From Cherax quadricarinatus (lineage: Eukaryota; Arthropoda; Malacostraca; Decapoda; Parastacidae): a DNA stretch of 64,000 nucleotides. The translations under genes were made by a program, and so were the position numbers. The notes beneath the pieces are model-generated. The model was not told the DNA's origin. It was given only the letters and a program-made list of their open reading frames with translations, and searched no databases. Positions 1 to 11,478 of the stretch are shown in pieces (position 1 is the stretch's first letter; each line of letters opens with the position of its first letter). The stretch lies in NCBI RefSeq assembly GCF_038502225.1, contig NC_091293.1, forward strand, positions 6,333,467-6,397,466, in the 5' to 3' direction.

Positions 1-118
<118 letters not shown>

Positions 119-239
119 GGAGACGAAGAAAAACAAGCTGAAAAGAAAAGAATATTAAAAATAAATTAAAGCAGAACAGAGAGAATGAAACAGAAGTGAG
201 AAATGAAGTTAGATCACTGAGGAATAAACGCATTTATCC

Positions 240-2752
240 GCAGCAACAACAGCAGAACAATGAACAGCAGAACAATGAACAGCAGAACAATGAACAGCAG
301 AACAATGAACAGCAGAATGATGACCAACAGAACAATGAACAGCAGAACAATGAACAGCAGAACAATGAACAGCAGAACAATGAACAGCAAAACAATGATC
401 AACAGAACAATGATCAGGAGGATAATGATCAGCAGAACAATAACCAGCAGAACAATGACCAGCAGAACAATGATCAGGAGAACAACCAACAGAACAATGA
501 CCAGCAGAACAATGATCAGCAGAACAATGATCAGCAGAACAATGATCAGCAGAACAATGACCAGCAGAACAATGATCAGCAGAACAATGACCAGCAGAAC
601 AATGAACAGCAGATCAATGACCAGCAGAACAATGAACAGCATAACAATGATCAGCAGAACAATGATCAGCAGAACAATGAACAGCAGATCAATGACCAGC
701 AGAACAATGAACAGCAGAACAATGATCAGCAGAACAATGATCAGCAGAACAATGAACAGCAGAGCAATGACCAGCAGAACAATGAACAGCAGAACAATGA
801 CCAGTAGCAACCATAACAGGAGAACAATGACCAACAGCAACAACAACAGCAGAACAATGACCAACAGCAACAACAACAGCAGAACAACGACCAACAGCAA
901 CAACAACAGCAGAACAATGACCAACAACAACAACAAAAACAGAACAATGACCAGTAGAAACAACAACAGTAAAACCATGACCATCAGCAACAAAAACAGC
1001 TGAACAATGGGTAGCAGCAGCAGCAACAGCAGAACAATAACCAGTAACAACAACAGCAGAACAATAACCAGAAGCAACAACAACAGCTAAACAATGACCA
1101 GCAGCAGCAACAACAACAACAGCGGAACAGTAACCAGAAGCAACAACAACAGCCGAACAACGCTAAGGAACAACAGCACCAGAACAATGACCAGCAACAA
1201 CAACAACAGCACAAGAGTAACCAGCAGAGAAAACAACAGTAGAGGAATGACCTGCAGCAGAAACAACATCAGAGCAATGACTAGCATGAACAACAACAGC
1301 AGAACAATGACCAGCAGCAACAACAACAACAACAACAGCAGAGCAATGATCAGCAACAATAATAACAACAGAACAATGACCAGCAGCAACAACAACAACA
1401 GCAGAGCAATGATCAGCAACGATAATAACAACAGAACAATGACCAGCAGCAACAACAACAAGAACAATGACCAGCAGCAACAACAGCAGAAGAACAATGA
1501 CTAGATGAAAGCAAAAGCAGTAAAACAATTACCAACAGGAACAACAACAGAACAATGACCAGCAGCAACAACAACAGCAGAACAATAACCAGAAGCAACA
1601 ACATCAGAACAGTGGCCAGCAGCAACAACAGCAATAGCAGAACTATGACCAGCAGCATCAGCAGTAGAACAATGACCATCAACAACAACAGCAGAACAAT
1701 GACCAGCAGCAACAACAGCAGAACAATGACCAGCAGCAACAACAGCAGAACAATGACCAGCAGCAACAACAGCAGAACAATAACCATCGGCAACAACAAC
1801 AGCAGAACAATAATCAGAAGCAACAACAACAGCAGAACTACGACCAGTAGCAACAGCAGGAGAACAATGACCAACAACAACAACAGCACAACAATAACCA
1901 GAAGCAACAACAACATTAGAACAATGGCCAGCAACAACAACAACAGCAGAACAATGACGAGCAACAACAACAACAGCAGAACACTGAGCAGCAGCAACAT
2001 CAACAGCAGCAGAAAATTGACCAGTAGCAGCAGCAACAACAACAACAACAGTAGAACACCAGCAGCAGCAACAACAGAACAATGACCAACAACAACAAAA
2101 GCAGAACAATTACCAGTAGAAACAACAACAGTAGAACAATGATCGGCAGCAACAAAAACAGCAGAGCAATGACCAACAGCAGCAGCTGAACAGTGACCAT
2201 CAGCATCAGCAGCAGAACAATGACCAGAAGCAACAACAACAGCAGAACAATAGCCAGCAGCAGCAGCAACAACAACAGCAATATTATGACCAGCAGTAAC
2301 TGCAGCAGAACTATAACCAGAAGCAACAACAGAACAATGACCACCAGTAACAACAACGGCAAAACAATGACCAGCAACAGCAACAACAGAACAATGACCA
2401 GCAACAGCAACAACAGAACAATGACCAGCAGCAACGACAAGAGCAGAACAATGACCAGCAACAGCAACAGCGGAACAATTACCAAAAGCAACAACAACAT
2501 TAGAACAATAGGAAGCAGCAACAACAACAGCAGAACTATGACCAGCAGCAACAGCAGAACAATGACCAGCAGCAACAACAACAGCAGAACAATGACCAGT
2601 AGCAACAGCAGCAGATCAATGACCAGTAGCGACAACAACAGCAGAACAATGACCAGTAGCAACAGCAGCAGATCAATGACCAGTAGCGACAACAACAGCA
2701 GAACCATGACCAGTAACAACAATAACAGCTGAAGAATGACCAGCAACAACAG
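240..2752. repeat. CAG/CAA-rich minisatellite (AACAATGA-CAGCAG family)
   Basis: Tandem repeat with two regimes. Up to about 800 the unit is 15 bp (AACAATGAACAGCAG and close variants). Beyond 800 the units are about 24-33 bp, built from AACAATGACCAGCAG plus a variable run of CAACAACAACAG. The 15-bp part keeps a 203-codon plus-strand frame open at 196-807 that would read as a Gln/Asn-rich polypeptide. The antisense frames are long and leucine-rich for the same reason. After 807 the plus frame is broken repeatedly by TAG in CAGTAG variants. I therefore treat this as non-coding satellite. It is interrupted at 2753 by a LINE fragment and resumes at 3561. Confidence 0.9.
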
Positions 2753-3560
2753 GTATATTTGGAGTATACCTGGAGACGGTTACGGGGGTTTCCGCCCCCG
2801 TGGCTCGGTCTAAGACCAGGCCTCGTGGTGATCAGGGTCTGAACAACCAGGCTGTTACTGCTGGCCTCATGCAAACTGACGTACAAACCACAGCCCGGCT
2901 GGTCAGGTACTGACTTTAGGTGCCTGTCCAGTGCTTTCTTGAAGACAGCCAGGGGTCTATCGGTAATCCCCCTTATGTATGCTGGTAGGCAGTTGAACAG
3001 TCTTGGGCCCCTGACAATTATTATTGTGTTGTCTCTCAGTGTACTCGTGGCGCACCTGCTTTTCATTGGGGGAATGTTGCATCTCCTGTCGAGTCTTTTG
3101 CTTTCATAGGGAATGATTTTCTTTTGGCAAGTTTGATACTAAACTTTCTAGGGTTTTCCAAGTGTATATTATCATGTATCTCTCTGGCCTGCGTTCCATG
3201 GAATACAAATCAAGTGACTTCAACTGTTCTCAGTAATTTAGGTGCATTATCGTACTTGTGTGTGCCTTGAAAGTTCTTTGTACACTCTCCAGGTCAGCAA
3301 TTTCCCCTGCCTTGAAAGGGGAGTTAGTATACAGCAGTATTCCTGCCTAGAGAGAACAAGCGATTTGAAGAAAATCATCATGAGCTTGGCGTCCCTAGTT
3401 TTGAAGGTTCTCATTATCCATCCTATCATTTTCCTAGCAGATGTGGTAGATGCATTGTTGTGGTCGTTGAAGGCGTAATCCTCTGACATTATCACTCCCA
3501 GGTCCTTCTCATTACTTTTTCGCACTATTGTATGGTTAGAATTTGTTGTATACCCTGATT
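2753..3560 (-). mobile_element. LINE 3' fragment (Jockey/CR1-superfamily, 5'-truncated)
   Basis: On the minus strand, translation gives the typical C-terminal region of a non-LTR ORF2: LSRQEYCC near 3320-3345 and GPRLFNCLPAYIR near 2975-3010, then DRHLKSVPDQPGCG and a short 3' tail rich in ACCTGGAG near 2770. The same family recurs at 16474-17115. The insert splits the CAG/CAA minisatellite cleanly, so it is younger than the array. It is truncated 5' of the RT catalytic region and carries frameshifts, so it cannot be active. Decapod genomes carry many copies of this type of tail; that part is recalled knowledge, not a search. Confidence 0.75.
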
Positions 3561-4210
3561 CAGCAGAGCAATGACCAGCAGCAACAACAGCAGTAGAAGA
3601 ATGACCAGCAGTAACTACAGCAGCAGAACAATGAAAAGCCGCAGCAACAGCAGAACTATGACCAGCAACATTAACAGCAAAGGAACAATGAAAAGCAGCA
3701 ACAACAGCTGAACAATTACCAGCAGCAATAGCAGTACAATGACCAGCAGCAGCAACAGCAGCAGAACAGTGACGAACAACAACAGCAGCAGAACAATGAC
3801 CAGCAGCAGCAACAACAGGAGAACAATGACCAAAAACAGCAACAGTAGAACAATGACCAGCAGCAACAACAATAGGAGAACAATGGCCAACAACAACAAC
3901 AGAAGAGCAATGACCAGCAGTAACAACAAAAGGAGAACAATGGCCAACAGCAACAACAGCAGAACAATGACCAACAGCAGAACAATGACCAGCAGCAACA
4001 ACAACAGGAGAACAATGACCAACAGCAACAACAGCAGAACAATGACCAACAACAATAAGAACAGAGAAGACAATGAAAATTAGCAAAAACAGCATAACAA
4101 TTGCCAGCAGCAACAAGAGCAGCAGAACAATGACCGGCAGCAACAGTAGAACAATGATCAGGAGCAACAGCAACAGTTGTACAATGACCAAGAAAAATAG
4201 AACAGCTACA

Positions 4211-4241
<31 letters not shown>

Positions 4242-4380
4242 ACACACTCTGCATCAGTGGAACAACAGCCGAACCACCCCCATCAGCAGCACAGCAGCAG
4301 AACTGTCTCATCAATAGCATATGCAGAAGAGCAGTCACCATCAGCAGCAGCAACAACCTGCACAAGCAACAGTAACAGTA
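3561..4380. repeat. CAG/CAA-rich minisatellite, continuation
   Basis: The same AACAATGACCAGCAGCAACAACAGCAG-type units resume directly after the LINE fragment. Many units here carry AGGAGAACAATGACC variants, and there is a pure (CAG)n run near 4210-4240. The frames stay open for up to 150 codons only because unit lengths are mostly multiples of three. From 4381 to 4628 the sequence is non-repetitive with no recognised feature. Confidence 0.9.
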
Positions 4381-4628
4381 GAACACAAGCCATCAAAGGA
4401 ATCCAGTAAAACGCCAGCAGCTCTTATGCATCGTCAGTCACTCACATTTAAAACATTTTAAACACCATGAAAAACAAGACGCTCTTGACCCCTAGACTTG
4501 ACATCCTTATTCACTAAAGTACTCACAGCACTAGCCATCGATCTCCTGCGATGGAAAAATTCATGATAACTTGACCTCCCCGTTCCAACCAGTGATTGTG
4601 TTGCTGTTGTTGATTTGTTTCTTGGTTT

Positions 4629-5145
4629 TAAGAACATAAGAAAGAATGAACACTGCAGCAGGCCAACTGGCCCACGTGAGGCAGGTCCAAGTCACCCACT
4701 GGCCCAAGCCTAGTCAGGGTAGGTCACATCCACTTAACTACGGAGCACGGCATTAGACCTATCAGTACATGCTAGTCAGGTCCAACTCACGCCCACCCAC
4801 ACCCATGTATTTATATAGCCTACTTTTAAAACTACTCAACGTCTTAGCTTCTATGACGATACTCAGGAGTTTGTTCCACTCATCCGCAATTCTATTACCA
4901 AACCAGTGCTTTCCTATATTCTTCCTGAATCTGAATTTTTCCAACTTCTAACCATTGCTGCGAGCCCTGTCTTGCTTAGGTATTTTTAGCACATCATTTA
5001 CATCACATTTATTTATTCCTGTTTTCCAGTTATACACCTCAATCATATCCCCCTAATTCGACGCCTTTCTAGAGAGTGCAGATTCAGGGCCCTCAGTCTA
5101 TCCTCATAGGGAAGATTTCTTATACATGGGATTAACTTTGTCATC
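4629..5145 (-). mobile_element. CR1/L2-group LINE 3' end
   Basis: Minus-strand 3' end of the family found intact at 47618-51720. Shared marks are the terminal TAAGAACATAAGAA run, the block AACACTGCAGCAGGCCAACTGGCCC, and a C-terminal peptide containing KFRFRKNIGKHWFGNRIADEWNKL at about 4880-4940. The fragment is 5'-truncated at about 5145, where Penelope-related sequence begins. The terminal 8-bp-type repeat (TTCTTATG in the element's own orientation) recalls the octamer tails of CR1 elements. Confidence 0.75.
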
Positions 5146-5424
5146 AGTAGACGTTTCGCTATCCATTGGCTTTATCAGAATCTAGGACATAATATGAAGA
5201 TAGTAGAACTATATGCAAAAGATAAGCTAATCAGTCCCTCGGCCTTGGAATTGGTGTGAAGATAACCGTAGTCGTAAAGATTCATCACGACTACGATGCT
5301 CTTCACGCCAACTCCAAGGTTGAGGGACTTTACCTTATCTTTTGAATATAGTTCTACATTCAAGATACCCAAATGTTGCACACGTTTCTCGGTTTTCATC
5401 ATGAAGGTATTGTATACCATTCTT
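5146..5424 (-). mobile_element. Penelope-like terminal fragment with hairpin and hammerhead-like motif
   Basis: Read on the minus strand, 5146-5182 shows CTGATAAAGCC, a short stem, then GCGAAACGTC. This is the layout of hammerhead-like motifs in Penelope-like termini, although CTGATAA departs from the canonical CTGATGA. Next to it, 5202-5261 and 5300-5358 form a long imperfect inverted repeat (about 58-bp arms, ~40-bp loop, roughly 80-85% complementary by eye). The hairpin sequence is related to the inner part of the units at 37478-39442, including the TCAGTCCCTC block. Confidence 0.5.
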
Positions 5425-7892
5425 GTACAACATTCATAGACAACTGGGACCTCTTCTATGATAAAAATGACATGCATGCCAGGGATGGGGTTCACTTATC
5501 TAGGTTTGGGGTGGGAGCACTGGCCGACGCAGTGGGGGAAGCTCTTAGGTATTTAAACTAGAAATAGATAATGGTATGGGTTTTTGTGGAAAATCAAAGA
5601 ATTTTCAGTATAGCGATAGTGTGAGTTTTAAGGAAACCAGTTATAGGCAGAATGAGGTAGAGTTATTGGCGAATATTGGAAAGCCAGTGGCACTAGGTGA
5701 CAAGGACAGTAACATGTATAGTAGATGAACAGAAATCAGCAGAAAGAGTAAAAAGAGAAGAAAGGTTTTCTAAACATATATTCTACTAACAGTCGTAGTG
5801 CGAGATATAAGACGGACGAATCGAGATTAGTTGCAAGTGCGGGTAACATTGATGTTTTTGCCATAACTGAGACGTAGTTTAATATGAAAAATCGAACATA
5901 CGTGCTGAATGTCACATTCAGCGTTTTAAATTGTTCCAAGTAGACAGATCGTTTAAATTGTTGCACTGTAATTCTAGGGGACTTTAACTTTAGTCATATT
6001 GATTGGAATTAACTGACTGTGAATTTAGAGTCTAACGACTTCTCAGAGGTAGCTCGGGATTGTTTTTTTAAAGCAGTTTGTTACAGAACCTACAAGGGGA
6101 AATAACCTCCTTGACTTGGTTCTGGCAAACAAGGAAAACCTTGTTAATAATTTAGAAATTTCAGAGGAACTTGGTGCTAGCGACCACAAATCAACTACCT
6201 TTAGCATTGAATGTAAGTATAATAGTAGGGATAACTCAGTAATGGTTCCAGATTTTTGCTTAGCAGATTACAATGAGCTTAGATAACAACTATTATCTGG
6301 GGACTGGGGTAACGAAGAGATCTATCAGTATGAGAGCTTTCTAAACACTATACATGCTGCCCAAAGTACATTTATTTCTTATAAAGAAATTAGATCGAAT
6401 AGAAATGACCCTAAATGGATGAATAATAGGCTCAAATATCTTTTAGGGCAGAAGAAAGGAGTGTATAGGCGCATCAAAAGAGTTGAGGGTCATCTTATGA
6501 ATCAATATTTTGACATTAAGAGGAACGTTAAAAAGAGGATAAGAAAAGCTAAACGGGACTACGAAAGTAAAGTTGCTAGGGATTCGAAAACTAACCCAAA
6601 AGGTTTATCGAACAAAAGTTAGAGTAAAGATAGGTCCCCTTAAAAATAACTCTGGGCATCTTATTGAGAAGGAGAATGAAATGTGCTCGATTTTTAATAA
6701 TTATTTTCACTCGATTTTCACTCAGGAAGACACTAACAATATCCTAGCAATTAATTTTTATAGTGGGGCTGAAGATGATTAATTATGTAATATCACAGTC
6801 ACTAGCGAAATGGTTATGAAACAAGTAGACAGACTGAAACAAAATAAATTGCCGGGCCCTGGTGATCTTTTTTCAAAGGTTCTTAAGGAATGCATAATGG
6901 AACTCTGTGAACCATTGACTAATATTTTTAATTTATCTCTTCAGACAGGTGTAGTGTCTGATATGTGGAAGATAGCCAAAGTAATTATAGCTGATAATAT
7001 AAGAAGCCATCTTGATAAGCATAATTTGATTAATGATACTCAGCATGGATTCACCATGAGCCGTTCCTGCCTAACTGATTTGCTAACTTTCTTCAGAGAA
7101 GCTTTTGATGCCGTTGATCACGATAATGAATTAGATATTGCTTATTTGGATTTTAGTAAGGCTTTTGATAGAGTACCACATCAGAGACTGTTAATGAAAG
7201 TGGCAGCTCATGACACTGAGGGAAAAGTGCTGTCATAGATTGAGTCATGGCTCACCAATAGGAAGGAGTGTGCATATATGGGTTTAAGTCTGAGTAGGAA
7301 TCTGTAACTAGTGGCGTTCTACAGGGATCAGTTTTAGGCCCGTTGTTGTTTAAAATGTTTATCAATGACCTTGATGAGGGAATTACTAGTGATATGAGTA
7401 AATTCGCTGATGACACGAAGATAGGAAGAATAATCTATTCAAACGTAAATGTCACAGACCTTCAGGAGGATTAAGACAAACTCAGTACGTGGTCAGAAAA
7501 GTGGCAGATGAAGTTCAATGTAGATAAATGCAAAGTTGTAAAGCTTGGGAATGTTCTTGACCCTATCAGCATAATAATATAGAACTTAGCCGTACAGAAT
7601 GCGAAAAGGACTTCGGGGTTATAGTAAGCAGTAACGTTAAACCAAGACAGCAGTGCCTAAGCCTGTGTATTAAAGGAAATAGGTTATTGGGATTTATGTC
7701 AAGAATTGTAAGCAAAAGAAGTTCTGTGGTTATTGAGGTTATATTACAGCTTTATACAACATTAGTAAGGCCTCACCTAGATTACGCAGCTCAGTTCTGG
7801 TCTCCATATTACAGAATGGATATAAATTCGTTAGAAACATTCAGCAAAGAATGACAAAATTAATTCACAGCATTAGAAATCTTCCATACCAG
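5425..7892 (+). pseudogene. Decayed CR1/L2-group LINE (ORF1 end plus ORF2)
   Basis: The plus strand carries the C-terminus of an SGNH-esterase-type ORF1 (NWDLFY..., DGVHLS at about 5490-5505), ending at 5561. After it come the ORF2 segments in order: a decayed endonuclease (GDFNFSHIDWN-like near 5980-6010, SDHKS near 6180), the KRGIYRRIKR linker near 6450, the RT start near 6810, HGF...SCLTDLL near 7045-7080, YLDFSKAFDRVPH near 7145-7180, and FADDTKIG near 7408. Stops and frameshifts separate all of these. The copy ends abruptly near 7892 within the C-terminal region, where a minus-strand copy starts. Both ends are truncated, and the element is dead. Confidence 0.8.
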
Positions 7893-9745
7893 CTCCAGGA
7901 AAACATTCTCTCTGTCTCCTCTTGCTATCTCTACATTATTTAGTTTATATGTGGCATCGTTATTTCCTTGTTCATTGTTTAGAACTTTAAATGTCTATAT
8001 TAAACTGCATCTGACACTTCGACCACTGCATCAGTGTATTCAAATCTTCCTGGAGTACTCACTTGTCCTCATTAGAATGAATTAGGCGACCTAATTTAGT
8101 TCCATCAGCAAACTTGCTTATGCCGCTGTTTATTCCCTCATCAATGTCATTTATATAAATTGTGAATAACAAGGGCCCCAACACTGACCCCTGTAGAACA
8201 CCACTCGTGACGCGCCCCTACTCTGATTTCTCCCCACTTATGCAAACTCTCTGCTGCCTATCTGTTAACCAAGCCTCTACCCAGTAAAAAATTCTTCTAT
8301 TCCATGTGCCTTAATTTTCCTTAATAACCTCTGATGTGGAACTCAATCAAAAGCCTTTCTGAAGTCCATATACACAATATCATATTCAGTACCATGATCT
8401 ACCGTCTCAAATACCTTGGTGAAAAAAATTAGTAAATTCGTAAGACAGGAATGCCCCCTTGTAAAACCATGCTGAGATTCATTAATCAATTTATGCCTTT
8501 CAAGATGGCTACGAATTGCCTCGGCAATTATTGATTCCATAAATTTTCCTACTGTTGAGGTAAGGTTTATTGGTCTATAGTTCGAAGCTATGGACCTGTC
8601 CCCTGCTTTGTAAATAGGTATTACATTTGTCATTTTCCACTTTCTGGCACCATGCCAGTTTGTAGTGATATGTTGAAATGATTAGCCAAAGGTTTGCTAA
8701 GTTCCTCTTTATATTCCTTTAAAACCCTGATATCTTCATGTGTAAAAACTGAAAGGAAATGAAAATTAAAATTTTCTCACATATCCTCATCACTGTCAGT
8801 GATCTGACCTGAGTTACTTTTGTGTGGGCCAATCTTGTCCCTTTCTTACTTCTATATACCTAAAAAGAAACCTTTTGGGTTAGTCGTCGAATCCCTTGCC
8901 AATTTAACCTCATAATCCCTTTTAGTTTTTCTTATTGTCTTTTTTTATTTCTCTCTTTAATTGAATATATTGATTTCTTAACTGCCCATCCCCTCTTTTG
9001 ATACGCCTATATATGCCTCTCTTTTGACCAATGAGATGTTTTAATCTATTGTTTATCCATTTGGGATAATTTTTGGTTGAAATAATTTCCCTACTCGGAA
9101 CAAAAGTTGACTGAGCAGCTAGAACTATGCTCTGAAAAATGTCATATTGGCAAACAAGATCACCTACCTGACCCATAATCAGGTCGTTCCAATTTAGCCC
9201 ACCCAGGTAATTTCTCAGTCCCATGAAATAGGCCAAGCAGAAGTCTGGGACAGAGATTTGATTGTAGTTATTTGGGTAATTCCTTGATATATTGAAACTA
9301 AGTGGTTTGTGATCACTTTCCCCAAGCTCATCATCAGATTGTTTACTCTAGTTGGTTCTGTCACATACTGTTTTAAAAAGCAATTCTGAACTGTATGAAG
9401 AAAGTCACTAGACTCAAGATTTCCTGTCATAATGTTCCAATCAATTTGTCTAAAGTTAAAATCTCCCATTAGCACGACATTTTTAGGTCTAGACGCCTTA
9501 TGAATTTCGTCCCTTAGCAACTTACTGCACTCCCTATCAAGATTTGGCGGCCTATAAATCACATCCAAAATTAATTTTTCACTACTTTTGAGAAAACTTT
9601 AGCCAAACAGATTCTGTGTCCGATGCTTCTAATCTTATATCATGTCAAACATAACAATTTAAATTATCACTGACATGCATCGCCACTCCATCACCCTTCC
9701 TGTTGACCCTATTAGTATGTGGCATTCAGAAGGCATTTCTCTATC
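7893..9745 (-). pseudogene. Decayed CR1/L2-group LINE, opposite strand
   Basis: Minus-strand relatives of the intact ORF2 at 47734-50697. Recognisable pieces are the YxDD-region and [13 protein letters not shown] segment near 8110-8215, the RT fingers/palm at 8343-8633 (NYRPINLTSTVGK, SQHGFTRG, MDFRKAFD), the basic linker at 8922-9070, and the endonuclease at 9215-9568 (MDVIYRPPNLD, GDFNFRQIDWN). Frames are broken by many stops. The 3' part (C-terminus and 3' UTR) is missing and the element abuts the plus-strand copy tail-to-tail at about 7893. The two copies overlap in RT content, so they are two insertions, not one inverted element. Confidence 0.75.
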
Positions 9746-9784
9746 TGAAACAGGAGACATTCAGGAAATTGCCAATTGAATCAT

Positions 9785-9905
9785 TGTTTTGCTGTTGTTA
9801 GTACTGGCCAATGTTCTGTTGTTGCTGCTGGTCCCTGTTCTGCTGCTGGTGCTACTGCTGATCACTGTTCTGCTGCTGTTGTTGCTGCTGGTCATTGTTC
9901 GTGTT
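9785..9905. repeat. Inverted remnant of the CAG/CAA minisatellite
   Basis: TGCTGTTGTTGCTGCTGGTCATTGTT-type units are the reverse complement of the units at 240-4380. This isolated ~120-bp patch flanks the LINE cluster on the right. Its opposite orientation implies an inversion or an independent seed. The bases 9906-10106 that follow include GACGTTTCGCTCAGTCCTGG near 9937, whose complement (CCAGGACTGAGCGAAACGTC) resembles yet another Penelope-type terminus; that part is low confidence. Confidence 0.75.
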
Positions 9906-10204
9906 TCTCCCAGGTAGCGTACCCCTAGGTAACAAGACGACGTTTCGCTCAGTCCTGGACCATTATTATGTCGCAAATGAGTGAGAAAATTGTGAGTAGG
10001 CCATTAATATTTGAAGGGAAATTTATCCCATTTTTTTTTTGTACAAGACAACTTATCAGCAAGACAAGTGAATAGTTCAAGAAGCATTTTTCTCCGTCAT
10101 CCTCTTTAATTATCAAGTTCTCACCCAGCTGTTGGTGAGGCCGGACGCAGAGCGTGCGGCTGGTGCCCTCTGGTGTCTGTATTCAGAAGTTTTGTTTTCT
10201 CAAG

Positions 10205-11455
10205 ATGGCGGAGCGCAGAAGAAGAGTAAACACTGTCTGTGTGGAATTGTTGAAAGGTGCAATATACCAGGACACCGCTGACGTCATTCTGCCTCTTGTG
10301 ATAAGAGATACGTATGGAATCCCACGTGAGGATTTATATGGGATTTCTTTGAACGGCAACGCGAGAATTTTTGTGAAATTTGTGTCGTCTGCTGCGTATG
10401 TGAGTGTTGTGGATGCCTTTCAAGAAAAACGGATTGTCATCAACGCTAGTCTGGAGGTGCGCCTGCGTGATGTATCTGCAAGTTATACATGGGTTCGTCT
10501 ACGTAATATCCCCTTCGAGGCAGACGAGGTGGACATCCGTCGGACTTTTGGGCGTTATGGCACCGTACAAGCTGTCCAAATTGGGCGTTGGTCCCAGGGT
10601 TTTTATGCTGGTATGCTCGCAGGTTCCTTTTCTATGAAAATAACATTGAGACATCCAATTCCCTCGTTTATCATGTTGGAGGATTTTCAGACGCAGGTCT
10701 ACATAACCTACCTGGGCCAGGTTCGGACGTGCCGACTGTGTGGTGCAACGGGTCATATGGCGGCGTCTTGTGAGCACCGACGAGGGAAACAACGGTCGGA
10801 CCTGACAGACACTGCATCCAAAGATACGATGGAGGAGGATGAGCTGGCCCATCAGAAGCCCACAATGGTGGACGACGTGCTGCAGGTTTTACCAGCGGAT
10901 GTAAAGTGGAGTGAAGCAGTGGATGCTGCAGAGGGGATCGTCTCGACGCTACCACCGGCGTCGGAGATCGAGCCGATTGGGTGCGTGGACAGTGCGTCAC
11001 CTCCGGTGGAAGAGGAGGCACAAACGCCATTGATATTGCCCAGTTTTGAAGACTTACAGAGGATCCTCGATAGCCCGGCGTTAGAGGGTTTACCGCCTAC
11101 ATTGGCGGTGTCGCCTGTGGTCGACCATGGTCTAGCGGGACGTGTGGGAGGTGAGGAAAGGCGTACGACTTTTACGTCTGTGGTAGTGACGGATGTCGAG
11201 GTACATAGAACGGACAGCGATGGGCTTATGGACTGTGAGGGAGTGTCACGTAAGAGGCCCAGTACACCTGTGGAGGACGATGTCTTAACACCGGGTCAAA
11301 GGTCTTGTAAAATGGTGTGGGCTGACGTAGCCAAGGGAGTTAAGGGACCCCCCTTAGAGAAGTTAAGTGGGAGTGTGGGGAAAACGGGCAGGTGCAGCAG
11401 TGGCAAGTCCAAGTCAGGTATAAAGGTGATGGGAAAACGAAATGAGAAAACCTAA
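10205..11455 (+). CDS. Tx1-like LINE ORF1 protein (RRM-like plus CCHC)
   Basis: 416-codon intact frame encoding a nucleic-acid-binding ORF1 protein that would coat the element RNA. I prefer the ATG at 10205 (MAERRRRVNTVCVELLKG) over the upstream ATG at 10154, because copy 2 starts at the aligned position with MALSIRRRVNTVGVELLRG. Residues ~85-160 look like an RRM fold (YTWVRLRNIPFEADEVDIRR, then FGRYGTV). A CCHC knuckle, CRLCGATGHMAASC, follows at about 10730-10771. The C-terminal half is acidic and low in structure, ending in a Lys/Gly-rich tail. This layout resembles vertebrate ZCCHC3 and Tx1-type ORF1 proteins. It is followed after 23 bases by ORF2. Confidence 0.75.
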   Translation: MAERRRRVNTVCVELLKGAIYQDTADVILPLVIRDTYGIPREDLYGISLNGNARIFVKFVSSAAYVSVVDAFQEKRIVINASLEVRLRDVSASYTWVRLRNIPFEADEVDIRRTFGRYGTVQAVQIGRWSQGFYAGMLAGSFSMKITLRHPIPSFIMLEDFQTQVYITYLGQVRTCRLCGATGHMAASCEHRRGKQRSDLTDTASKDTMEEDELAHQKPTMVDDVLQVLPADVKWSEAVDAAEGIVSTLPPASEIEPIGCVDSASPPVEEEAQTPLILPSFEDLQRILDSPALEGLPPTLAVSPVVDHGLAGRVGGEERRTTFTSVVVTDVEVHRTDSDGLMDCEGVSRKRPSTPVEDDVLTPGQRSCKMVWADVAKGVKGPPLEKLSGSVGKTGRCSSGKSKSGIKVMGKRNEKT

Positions 11456-11478
11456 CCAGAGAGTTCAAGTGTATAACA

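Noticed and set aside
196..807. 203-codon Gln/Asn-rich frame, prion-like
   Set aside because: It is the direct reading of a 15-bp repeat. The same array downstream is full of stops, and no flanking coding sequence or splice context was found.
214..2749. Long leucine/valine- and cysteine-rich minus-strand frames in the CAG/CAA array
   Set aside because: Antisense shadows of the repeat (CTGCTGTTG units). No domain and no conserved start.
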